DNA of 27,170 nucleotides from the NCBI RefSeq assembly GCF_036906915.1, contig NZ_JBAKHX010000096.1:1-27170 (forward strand), written 5' to 3'. Positions 21,925 through 27,170 of this stretch are shown piece by piece. How positions within the stretch are numbered: position 1 is the first letter of the stretch; each line of letters opens with the position of its first letter. The notes beneath the pieces were generated by a model. The model was not told where the DNA came from, did no database searches, and was given only the letters and a program-made list of their open reading frames with translations. A program made the translations under genes and the position numbers. This DNA is from Phytohabitans sp036906915. GTDB taxonomy: Bacteria > Actinomycetota > Actinomycetes > Mycobacteriales > Micromonosporaceae.

Positions 21925-22359
21925 ATGGTCGCAGCTGAGGACGCGGTGCGGATCAGCCCGGTGGCGTGGGTGGCCAAGCAGGCACGGATCTACGAGGAGT
22001 CCGGTGGAACGAGAGGGAACACCGTGCACGGTTCGCCGTGCCTGCTGCTGGACTATCGGGGGCGACGCAGCGGTGGCTGGCACCGCACTGTCCTGATCTA
22101 CGGCAGGGACGGCGACTCGTATCTGGTCGTCGCGTCCAACGGCGGCGCCGACGATCACCCGCTGTGGTACCGCAGCATTCAGGAGAACCCGGAGGTGAGA
22201 TTGCGGGTAGGCGCCGCGCGCTTCACCGCCCGGGCGCGCACGCTGTCACCCCAGGAGAAGGCGCTGGTCTGGCCACACCTGGTGGCGATCTTCGCCCCCT
22301 ATGCGACGTACCAACGAAAGACCTCGCGCGACATCCCGGTCGTCAGCCTGCGGCCCTGA
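21925..22359 (+). CDS. Deazaflavin (F420)-dependent nitroreductase-like protein (Ddn family)
   Basis: 144 residues. Family features are GSPCLLLDYRGRRSGGWHRT (strand-turn-strand with the RSG cofactor loop), VLIYGRDGDSYLVVASNGG, DDHPLWYRSIQENPEVRLRV and ALVWPHLVAIFAPYATYQRKT with the closing IPVVSLRP. Members reduce quinones or nitro compounds with F420H2 in actinobacteria. GAGAGG stands five bases before ATG 21925. The gene diverges from the peptidase-TPR operon. Its last 17 bases overlap the end of the glnR-like gene, which converges on it. Confidence 0.9.
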   Translation: MVAAEDAVRISPVAWVAKQARIYEESGGTRGNTVHGSPCLLLDYRGRRSGGWHRTVLIYGRDGDSYLVVASNGGADDHPLWYRSIQENPEVRLRVGAARFTARARTLSPQEKALVWPHLVAIFAPYATYQRKTSRDIPVVSLRP

Positions 22360-23098
22360 TCAGAGCGTGTGGGTTCGAGCGCCCTGACTCCATGTCCTCA
22401 ACCAGTCCCTGAGCCTGCGCAGACGGCGCAAGCACGAGTTTGTACCCGACCTGCCGCACCGTGCCGATCATCGACTCGTACTCGCTGCCGAGCTTCGCGC
22501 GCAACCGCCGTACGTGCACGTCGACCGTGCGGTGACCTCCGAAGTAGTCGTATCCCCACACCTCGCGCAGCAACTGATCTCGGGTGAACACGCGACCCGG
22601 GTGCTGCGCGAGGAACTTCAACAGTTCGAACTCCTTGTACGTCAGATCAAGCGGCCGACCCTTGAGCCTCGCGGCGTACGTATCGGGATCGATGCAAAGG
22701 TCACCGCAGGCGATCAGCGAACCGCCGGCACCGCCGGTCAGGCCGGCAAGCCGGCTCACCATCAGCCGCAGCCGCGCTTCCACCTCGGCAGGGCCGGCGG
22801 TTGCCAGCACCACGTCGTCGAGCCCCCAGTCCGCGCAGACCCCGACCAGGCCGGCCTCGTCCACCACGGCCAGCAGCGGCACCCGCAGGCCCGTGGCTCG
22901 CAGCAACCGGCACACGCCCCGCGCCTCGACCAACTTGTGCCGGGCGTCCACCAGCACGATGTCGGGATCAGGACCGGACACCAGGGCGGACACGTCTTGC
23001 TCGGCGACCCGTACACGATGGGGCAGCAGGTCCAGGGCGGGAAGCACCCGGCGTGCGGACTCGCCGGCGGACTGGGCGGTCAGTACCAGAATCTCCAC
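22343..23098 (-). CDS. glnR: GlnR-like OmpR-family orphan response regulator
   Basis: 251 residues. The N-terminal atypical receiver (LVLTAQSAGESARRVLPALD, DPDIVLVDARHKL with D50-like Asp, and DDVVLATAGPAEVEARLRL) and the C-terminal winged helix (RPLDLTYKEFELLKFLAQHP, RVFTRDQLLREVWGYDYFGG, RTVDVHVRRLRAKLG) match GlnR of Streptomyces closely as I recall it. GlnR controls nitrogen assimilation genes and is an orphan without a kinase. Here too no kinase is near. The gene could be glnR itself or a paralogue; a genome-wide check is needed to tell. GTG 23098 is preceded by GAGAGGTGGG. Bases 23187-23335 hold nothing recognisable. Confidence 0.82.
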   Translation of the reverse strand: MEILVLTAQSAGESARRVLPALDLLPHRVRVAEQDVSALVSGPDPDIVLVDARHKLVEARGVCRLLRATGLRVPLLAVVDEAGLVGVCADWGLDDVVLATAGPAEVEARLRLMVSRLAGLTGGAGGSLIACGDLCIDPDTYAARLKGRPLDLTYKEFELLKFLAQHPGRVFTRDQLLREVWGYDYFGGHRTVDVHVRRLRAKLGSEYESMIGTVRQVGYKLVLAPSAQAQGLVEDMESGRSNPHALIRAAG

Positions 23099-23158
23099 GC
23101 GGTCCCACCTCTCAGCCAGCTGGCGGCGTCCAGCTACCAGGCAGCATCCAGCGGCAAT

Positions 23159-23186
23159 GTTTCGTTCTTGGTAGTGGGCGTGTTTC
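23159..23186 (-). promoter_or_regulatory. Possible GlnR-type box upstream of the glnR-like gene
   Basis: On the minus strand two GAAAC motifs (23186-23182 and 23163-23159) lie 23 bases apart, with CTACC placed six bases before the second. The known GlnR box repeats GTnAC-n6-GAAAC at 22-base spacing, so the match is imperfect. It lies 61 bases upstream of the start. Confidence 0.25.
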
Positions 23187-23335
23187 CACCGTGGTCGCCA
23201 TCCTCGGCGGGACGCGGATCACAGCACGCGGGGTCGCCTTGCCTCCCATGTCACAGGGCTGCCGCGCTGCCTCGTCTCGGTACCGAGAGGCCCCTTGATG
23301 CCATCCACAAAGGCTTCGACAAGCTGATCCGCAGC

Positions 23336-23926
23336 TCAACCGGATGACCGGCTGAGGCGCTCGGGCGTCGGGGCCGGGTACTCGATGGTGGCGGCGACCC
23401 GGTTGGCGGTGGCGGCACCGAGTTCCCGTACGGTGATCCACAGTCCCAGATCGAGGCCGGCGGTGAGCGCGCCCGCGGTGATCCGATCGCCGTCGTCGAC
23501 GACACGTTCGTCGACGACGGTGACGTCGTAGGCGCGCAACTCCTCGTACGCGTTGCGGTTGGTGGTCGCCCGCCGGCCCGCCAGCAGACCGGCGGCGGCG
23601 AGCAGGAGCCCACCGGTGCACACCGATGCCATCCAGCGCGCCGACGGTGCCAGCGCGGCCAGCCGGGCCGGAAGCACGCCGTGCCTCGCCTGCGCCCAGG
23701 CGCCGGCGACGGCCCGGTTCAGCCACCCGCCACCCGGGACGATCACGCCGTCGGCCTCACCCAGCACCCCAGGGATCCGGAGTTGGACGCCGCGCATGCT
23801 GGTGACCGGCCCTGGCCGCTCGACGGCGACCAACTCGACGTCGAACCCCGCCATCGACAACACCTCGAACGGCCCGAACACGTCCAGTTCGTCGAAGCCG
23901 TCGAACACCACGATCTCGATTCGCAC
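23336..23926 (-). CDS. DJ-1/PfpI-family protein
   Basis: 196 residues from GTG 23926, preceded by GAGAGG at eight bases. One DJ-1/PfpI domain is seen: IEIVVFDGFDELDVFGPFEV, then ADGVIVPGGGWL, the nucleophile elbow SVCTGGLLLAAAGLL with its cysteine, and RRATTNRNAYEEL. The pocket glutamate near residue 15 (DGFDELD) is present. Members act as glyoxalases, hydratases or amidase-like enzymes; the substrate here is unknown. It diverges from a GlxA-type regulator that has the same domain at its N-terminus, so both may sense or process the same compound. Confidence 0.9.
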   Translation of the reverse strand: MRIEIVVFDGFDELDVFGPFEVLSMAGFDVELVAVERPGPVTSMRGVQLRIPGVLGEADGVIVPGGGWLNRAVAGAWAQARHGVLPARLAALAPSARWMASVCTGGLLLAAAGLLAGRRATTNRNAYEELRAYDVTVVDERVVDDGDRITAGALTAGLDLGLWITVRELGAATANRVAATIEYPAPTPERLSRSSG

Positions 23927-23961
23927 CCGGCCAGCCTCTCGCCTGGGCCGCGTTGGCGGCG

Positions 23962-23979
23962 AGTGGCATTCTTGCCACT
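23962..23979. promoter_or_regulatory. Operator of the GlxA-type regulator (TGGCA-N4-TGCCA)
   Basis: AGTGGCA (23962-23968), TTCT, TGCCACT (23973-23979) is a perfect 7-bp-arm palindrome that ends directly before the GTG start of the regulator and lies 36 bases from the divergent DJ-1 start. TGGCA-N4-TGCCA elements often accompany GlxA-type AraC genes, so autoregulation is likely. Confidence 0.7.
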
Positions 23980-24924
23980 GTGCACAAGAAATCCGCCACG
24001 CACCGGGTCGCCGTCCTCGCCCTCCCCCGCGTGGTCGCCTTCGACCTGACCATCGCGACGCACGTCTTCGGCCACGACGGCCACGGCCGGTACGCGACCA
24101 CGGTCTGCTCGCTGGACGGCGGATCCATCCCCACCACCACACCAGGGCTGGCGTTGACCGTCGATGCCACGCTCGACACCTTGGCGGACGCCGACACGGT
24201 CATCGTGCCCGGATTCGCCCGCGGCCCCGCCCCGGTACGCGCACTCGCCGCGCTGACCCTCGCCTACCGCCGCGGCGCCCGCATCGCCTCGATCTGCACC
24301 GGCGCGTTCGCACTGGCCCAGGCCGGCCTGCTCGACGGCCGACGCGCGACGACCCACTGGGTACACGCTGAGGCGCTGGCCCGCGAACACCCCCGGGTCA
24401 CCGTGGACGCCAATGCGCTGTACGTCGACGAGGGCCCGGTGCTCACCAGCGCCGGACTGGCCGCCGGCCTCGACATGTGCCTCTACCTCGTCGGCCGGGA
24501 CCACGGCCAGTCCGCCGCAATCCAACGGGCGCGCAACATGGTGACACCGCTGCACCGTGCCGGCGGCCAGGCACAGTTCATCCCGGCCGGCACCGCCACC
24601 GAAGACGACGAACTGGCCACCGTCACCGCCTGGGCGAGCGCCAACCTGCACCGGCCGATCACCGTCGCGGACCTCGCCCGGCAGGGCGTGATGTCGACCC
24701 GGACCCTGCACCGCAGCTTCCGGAACCAGTTCCGGATGAGCCCGCAAGCCTGGCTGACTCAGCAACGGCTGCGCGCCGCCTGCGCCCTGCTGGAGAACGC
24801 CGAGATCACCATCGACGAAGTCGCTAGACGCACCGGTCTGGGGACCGCCACCAACCTCCGCACGCACTTCCACCGAGCCTTTGCCACCACCCCCACCGCG
24901 TACCGGCGGGCTTTCACACCCTGA
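23980..24924 (+). CDS. GlxA-family AraC-type transcriptional regulator
   Basis: 314 residues. Residues about 10-180 form a DJ-1/PfpI-like sensor domain (VAVLALPRVVAFDLTIATHV, then ADTVIVPGF and the elbow SICTGAFALAQAGLLDGRRA). Residues about 215-314 form the AraC double helix-turn-helix (HRPITVADLARQGVMSTRT, RSFRNQFRMSPQAWLTQQRL, TIDEVARRTGLGTATNLRTH). Such regulators activate or repress nearby catabolic genes in response to an unknown ligand. GTG 23980 is preferred because it abuts the operator and TTG/GTG frames upstream would cover it. The divergent DJ-1 gene is the likely target. Confidence 0.93.
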   Translation: MHKKSATHRVAVLALPRVVAFDLTIATHVFGHDGHGRYATTVCSLDGGSIPTTTPGLALTVDATLDTLADADTVIVPGFARGPAPVRALAALTLAYRRGARIASICTGAFALAQAGLLDGRRATTHWVHAEALAREHPRVTVDANALYVDEGPVLTSAGLAAGLDMCLYLVGRDHGQSAAIQRARNMVTPLHRAGGQAQFIPAGTATEDDELATVTAWASANLHRPITVADLARQGVMSTRTLHRSFRNQFRMSPQAWLTQQRLRAACALLENAEITIDEVARRTGLGTATNLRTHFHRAFATTPTAYRRAFTP

Positions 24925-25028
24925 CGCGTCAAGTCACCTGATCCCGTCAAAGCCGACACCGTTCGCCGACCTTGCTCGACCAAGCCATTGCCGCCCTTCG
25001 ACGGGCCCAGAAAGAGGTACCCGCCACC

Positions 25029-25409
25029 ATGAACGCCCTCGACCGTCTCGCCGACGAGAAGTACGTCCTGCTGACCACATTCCGCAAAGACGGCCGCGCC
25101 GTGGCCACACCCGTCTGGGCGGCCCGCGACGGCGACGCGCTCGCGGTGTGGACGGTCGCCGACTCCGGCAAGGTCAAGCGGATCCGCCGCAGCGGCCGCG
25201 TCACGGTCGCGCCGTGCGACTTCAAAGGCAACACGCACGGAGACGCGGCCGCCGGACGAGCCACCCTGACCGACTCCGCGACCGCCCAGCGCATCCGCAC
25301 GACCATCGCCCGCAAGTACGGCCTCATCGGGCGGATCACCATGCTCGGCAGCCGGATCCGTCGCGGCCGCGACGGCACAGTAGGCATCCGGATCGCCTTC
25401 GCCGACTGA
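25029..25409 (+). CDS. PPOX-class F420-dependent oxidoreductase
   Basis: 126 residues from ATG 25029. The split-barrel flavin/F420-binding fold is visible: LADEKYVLLTTFRKDGRAVA, TPVWAARDGDALAVWTVADS, GKVKRIRRSGRVTVAPCDFK and the closing GIRIAF. Actinobacterial members of this class use F420. The frame is open from TTG 24972, but homology to the family starts at MNALDRL. It follows the AraC gene by 105 bp in the same direction. With the Ddn-like gene at 21925 this gives two F420-type genes in 4 kb. Confidence 0.9.
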   Translation: MNALDRLADEKYVLLTTFRKDGRAVATPVWAARDGDALAVWTVADSGKVKRIRRSGRVTVAPCDFKGNTHGDAAAGRATLTDSATAQRIRTTIARKYGLIGRITMLGSRIRRGRDGTVGIRIAFAD

Positions 25410-25471
25410 CGGCCCCGGGTCTGTCTTCCAGCGACGCATCCAGGTCGAGCGCGTGCTCCGAAGTCCAAGTC

Positions 25472-25503
25472 TTGACCCTGACGCGGGTCAGGCTCGCAGA
25501 ATC
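25472..25503 (+). promoter_or_regulatory. MerR-type promoter with palindromic operator in the spacer
   Basis: TTGACC (25472-25477) and CAGAAT (25497-25502) are 19 bases apart, the long spacer typical of MerR-activated promoters. The spacer holds CCTGAC-GCGG-GTCAGG (25477-25492). The likely GTG start of the MerR fragment follows seven bases after the -10. Confidence 0.7.
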
Positions 25504-25509
25504 AGCGTC

Positions 25510-25719
25510 GTGGACGACGATTACATGGACGATCAATCCGAGCGGTGGCAGATCGGGCAGTTCGCCGAGCTTGTCGGCCTGAGCATTCCGCAACTGCGCC
25601 GCTATGACCGGCAGCGGCTGCTCGAACCCGACGGCCGTGAGGTCGCTGACCACTACGGCCTCACTCCAGAGACGATCTCCGTCGACCCGCAGTGGCTGCA
25701 ACCTCGCGGCAGGTCGTAG
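25510..25719 (+). pseudogene. MerR-family regulator truncated after the helix-turn-helix
   Basis: 69 residues from GTG 25510 (or 64 from ATG 25525). WQIGQFAELVGLSIPQLRRY followed by DRQRLLEPDGR is the start of a MerR DNA-binding domain. The sequence then departs to VADHYGLTPETISVDPQW and stops. The wing, the dimerisation coiled coil and any effector domain are missing, so it cannot dimerise as MerR proteins do. The joined tail is not recognised; the opposite strand there shows a CSHCG pair that may belong to another fragment. The promoter in front is intact. Confidence 0.65.
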
Positions 25720-25795
25720 TCGACCAGGCGTTGTGGCCTGATCATCCAGAAACTGTTGACCGCCGATGACCCACGGCGGCCAGCTCTCGAACGGC

Positions 25796-26200
25796 TTAAC
25801 GGCCCTGGGGCTGATTGACGAACATGACGTAGCCCTCGCCTTCGCCGGTCCTGGTCACAAGCCCCACATACCGGCTCTGGTGCGGGGGAAAGACTTCGTA
25901 GACGTGCCACGCGGCGCCACCGCGTGGGTCCGGGGATTCGGTTTCGACCGCCACGAACAGCGCAGGGCGCTCACGCAACCGGTGGGCGTGAGCCAGCGCG
26001 TTCGCGACCACGTCGGTTCCGGAGACGGTCCCGAGGATTCCGTGTTGGTGCAGGCGTAGCCGGTCGACATGCCGGGTGGCCGCTGACTGAGACCCGGCGT
26101 AGGCGATGAGCCTGACCTTGGCCGCATGGCTAGTCAGCAGCGGCGCGAGTTCTCGGGACGGCGAGGTGGGGCCGGTCGCGAAGAGGTAGGTGAGCGCCAT
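25796..26200 (-). CDS. Hypothetical protein, unrecognised
   Basis: 134 residues from ATG 26200, which has GAGGA upstream. It begins MALTYLFATGPTSPSRELA, with an alpha/beta-like alternation later: AAKVRLIAYAGSQSAATRHV, TDVVANALAHAHRL and RPALFVAVETESPDP, then WHVYEVFPPHQSRYVGLV. No cysteine and no membrane helix are present. I do not recognise a family. It diverges from the gene at 26455 with 254 bases between; that gap holds no supported feature. Codon use is like the neighbours. Confidence 0.6.
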   Translation of the reverse strand: MALTYLFATGPTSPSRELAPLLTSHAAKVRLIAYAGSQSAATRHVDRLRLHQHGILGTVSGTDVVANALAHAHRLRERPALFVAVETESPDPRGGAAWHVYEVFPPHQSRYVGLVTRTGEGEGYVMFVNQPQGR

Positions 26201-26454
26201 GCTGTTCCTCGATACCAGTCCGCCGCAACTCGATGGCGACGGATTCCTCCATAGAGGACATGGCTGAGACCTGCCAGACATACGTCAAACTCGGTACGAC
26301 GCTACCGCCAGCAGGCGCGCCGTACGTGGGTCCGCGCGGGCAGCCCGGGTCCGCCGAGCGTGCGCGACCCGTTCGGGCGCTGCTGGAATGACTGCGACTC
26401 TTGGTGTGCCAGACTGATGCGCCGTACCGGAAACGTGGCAGAGGACGGGGGCAG

Positions 26455-26760
26455 GTGACTCGACAGGGCAAGCGGGCCCGGCTGGTCAGCGACTTCCTCG
26501 CCACGGTCGAGGCGCTCGGCGGCCGGGTTGACCCCGCCGTGGTGGCTGAGGAACTCGAGGTCCGCATCAACGCTATCGCCGCCCAGCTGCACATCAGCTC
26601 GCAGACGGTGCTGCGCAACTACATCGACGACGATTGGGGCCGGCAGGCTGCCACGGACATGATGGCCGAGGTGACCCGCCGCCCGGTGGATGAGCCGACC
26701 GGACCCGACGAGCACTTCGCCGTGCGCGTCGTCGGCCGGCTGGTGGCCGCGTTGGGTTAG
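26455..26760 (+). CDS. Small helical, probable helix-turn-helix protein
   Basis: 101 residues from GTG 26455. KRARLVSDFLATVEALGGRV leads to VVAEELEVRINAIAAQLHIS and SQTVLRNYIDDDWGRQAAT. The IAAQLHISSQTVLRNYI segment has the spacing of a helix-turn-helix, so DNA binding is plausible. GAGG lies ten bases before the start. The stop is three bases before the next ATG, so the pair is coupled. Function unknown; paired hypotheticals of this kind occur in actinobacterial mobile or accessory regions. Confidence 0.65.
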   Translation: MTRQGKRARLVSDFLATVEALGGRVDPAVVAEELEVRINAIAAQLHISSQTVLRNYIDDDWGRQAATDMMAEVTRRPVDEPTGPDEHFAVRVVGRLVAALG

Positions 26761-26763
26761 GCC

Positions 26764-27111
26764 ATGCTGTACGCCAGCGTCAACGGTGACGGCGCTGCCG
26801 AGGTGCCTCAGCTCGACGGGCGGCACGCGGCCGAGGCCATCTCCGGGCTGGGCCTAGCCCTCCACGCGCGGCCGCCGGGCGATGACCTGGTCGTGGTGGA
26901 TGCGAAGGTCGTGGCGTGGACTCGCGCCACGCTGGAGGCGTTTTGCGAGCAGCTGCGGGCCGGCGTCTGGTCGTCGTGCCCATGCGGCGAGTTGCACGGC
27001 CAGGTCGAGACGGACCTGGCGGTCCTGCGCGCAGTCAGAAGTGATCTTCTGCTGTTGCCGGCATGGTCGGCCCCTACGGAAGCGTCGACCCGGCCGGCCA
27101 CGAACGGCTAG
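26764..27111 (+). CDS. Hypothetical protein coupled to the helix-turn-helix gene
   Basis: 115 residues from ATG 26764, three bases after the preceding stop. Middle part LVVVDAKVVAWTRATLEAFC is followed by a CPCGELHGQVETDLAVLRAV stretch with a CxC pair and a histidine that could bind metal. The tail is Pro/Thr-rich. I do not recognise the family. The last 59 bases of the window after it hold no supported gene. Confidence 0.6.
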   Translation: MLYASVNGDGAAEVPQLDGRHAAEAISGLGLALHARPPGDDLVVVDAKVVAWTRATLEAFCEQLRAGVWSSCPCGELHGQVETDLAVLRAVRSDLLLLPAWSAPTEASTRPATNG

Positions 27112-27170
27112 GAGACCGCTGAATAATGGCGGCGTGCCGGTCCACCGGTTTTGATCGGGTTTGGTCGATA

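Noticed and set aside
25653..25748. Minus-strand frame with a CSHCG zinc-ribbon-like pair
   Set aside because: Only about 30 residues, antisense to the MerR fragment, without a supported start; may be chance.

Overview
The window is high-GC DNA with the codon usage, frequent GTG/TTG starts and leaderless-looking promoters of an actinomycete. An actinobacterial ISL3-type transposase, a GlnR-like regulator and two F420-type (deazaflavin) oxidoreductase families agree with this. A Micromonosporaceae-like genome is my guess, but no marker here settles the genus. It reads as chromosomal accessory DNA: many small regulator-plus-enzyme pairs mixed with an unusual number of broken genes.

Left part (1-5.2 kb): a LysR regulator diverges from a DoxX-like membrane protein. 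A decayed ISL3 transposase follows. It is interrupted by about 2.2 kb of cargo (ArsR regulator, internally deleted SRPBCC protein, four-helix membrane protein, GyrI-like protein, methyltransferase remnant), with a direct repeat of 120-165 bp at each end of the cargo. The 3' end of the same transposase resumes after the second repeat, then a C-terminal remnant of an unknown protein.

5.2-9.5 kb: a MarR regulator diverges from an AhpD/carboxymuconolactone-decarboxylase-like protein, with a clear palindromic operator between them. Next comes a two-gene unit with an ATGA overlap that encodes a Vat-type acetyltransferase (streptogramin A) and a Vgb-type lyase (streptogramin B). A hemerythrin fragment and an intact TIM-barrel glycosidase-like protein follow.

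9.5-16.7 kb: an SDR oxidoreductase, a hypothetical with a fibronectin-III-like stretch, a DUF4383 membrane protein and a small acidic protein (the last two with matching SigB-like promoters), a cupin, a RidA/TetR divergent pair, a GNAT acetyltransferase with three hairpins in its leader, a small membrane protein, a single-domain response regulator, and a head-to-head junction of Lrp/AsnC and SMP-30 gene fragments.

16.7-22 kb: a second, intact ArsR-SRPBCC-DHFR-like operon whose operator matches that of the first ArsR gene base for base at every conserved position. Then a frameshifted trpD fragment, and a 959-residue protein joining an HExxH peptidase-like domain to a long TPR array, encoded downstream of a small one-helix membrane protein. 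That pair is my best candidate for an undescribed system.

22-27 kb: a deazaflavin-dependent nitroreductase-like gene, a GlnR-like regulator, a divergent DJ-1/PfpI and GlxA-type AraC pair sharing a TGGCA-N4-TGCCA palindrome, a PPOX-type F420 oxidoreductase, a truncated MerR gene that keeps a textbook 19-bp-spacer promoter, and three hypotheticals. I saw no tRNA, rRNA or CRISPR array.
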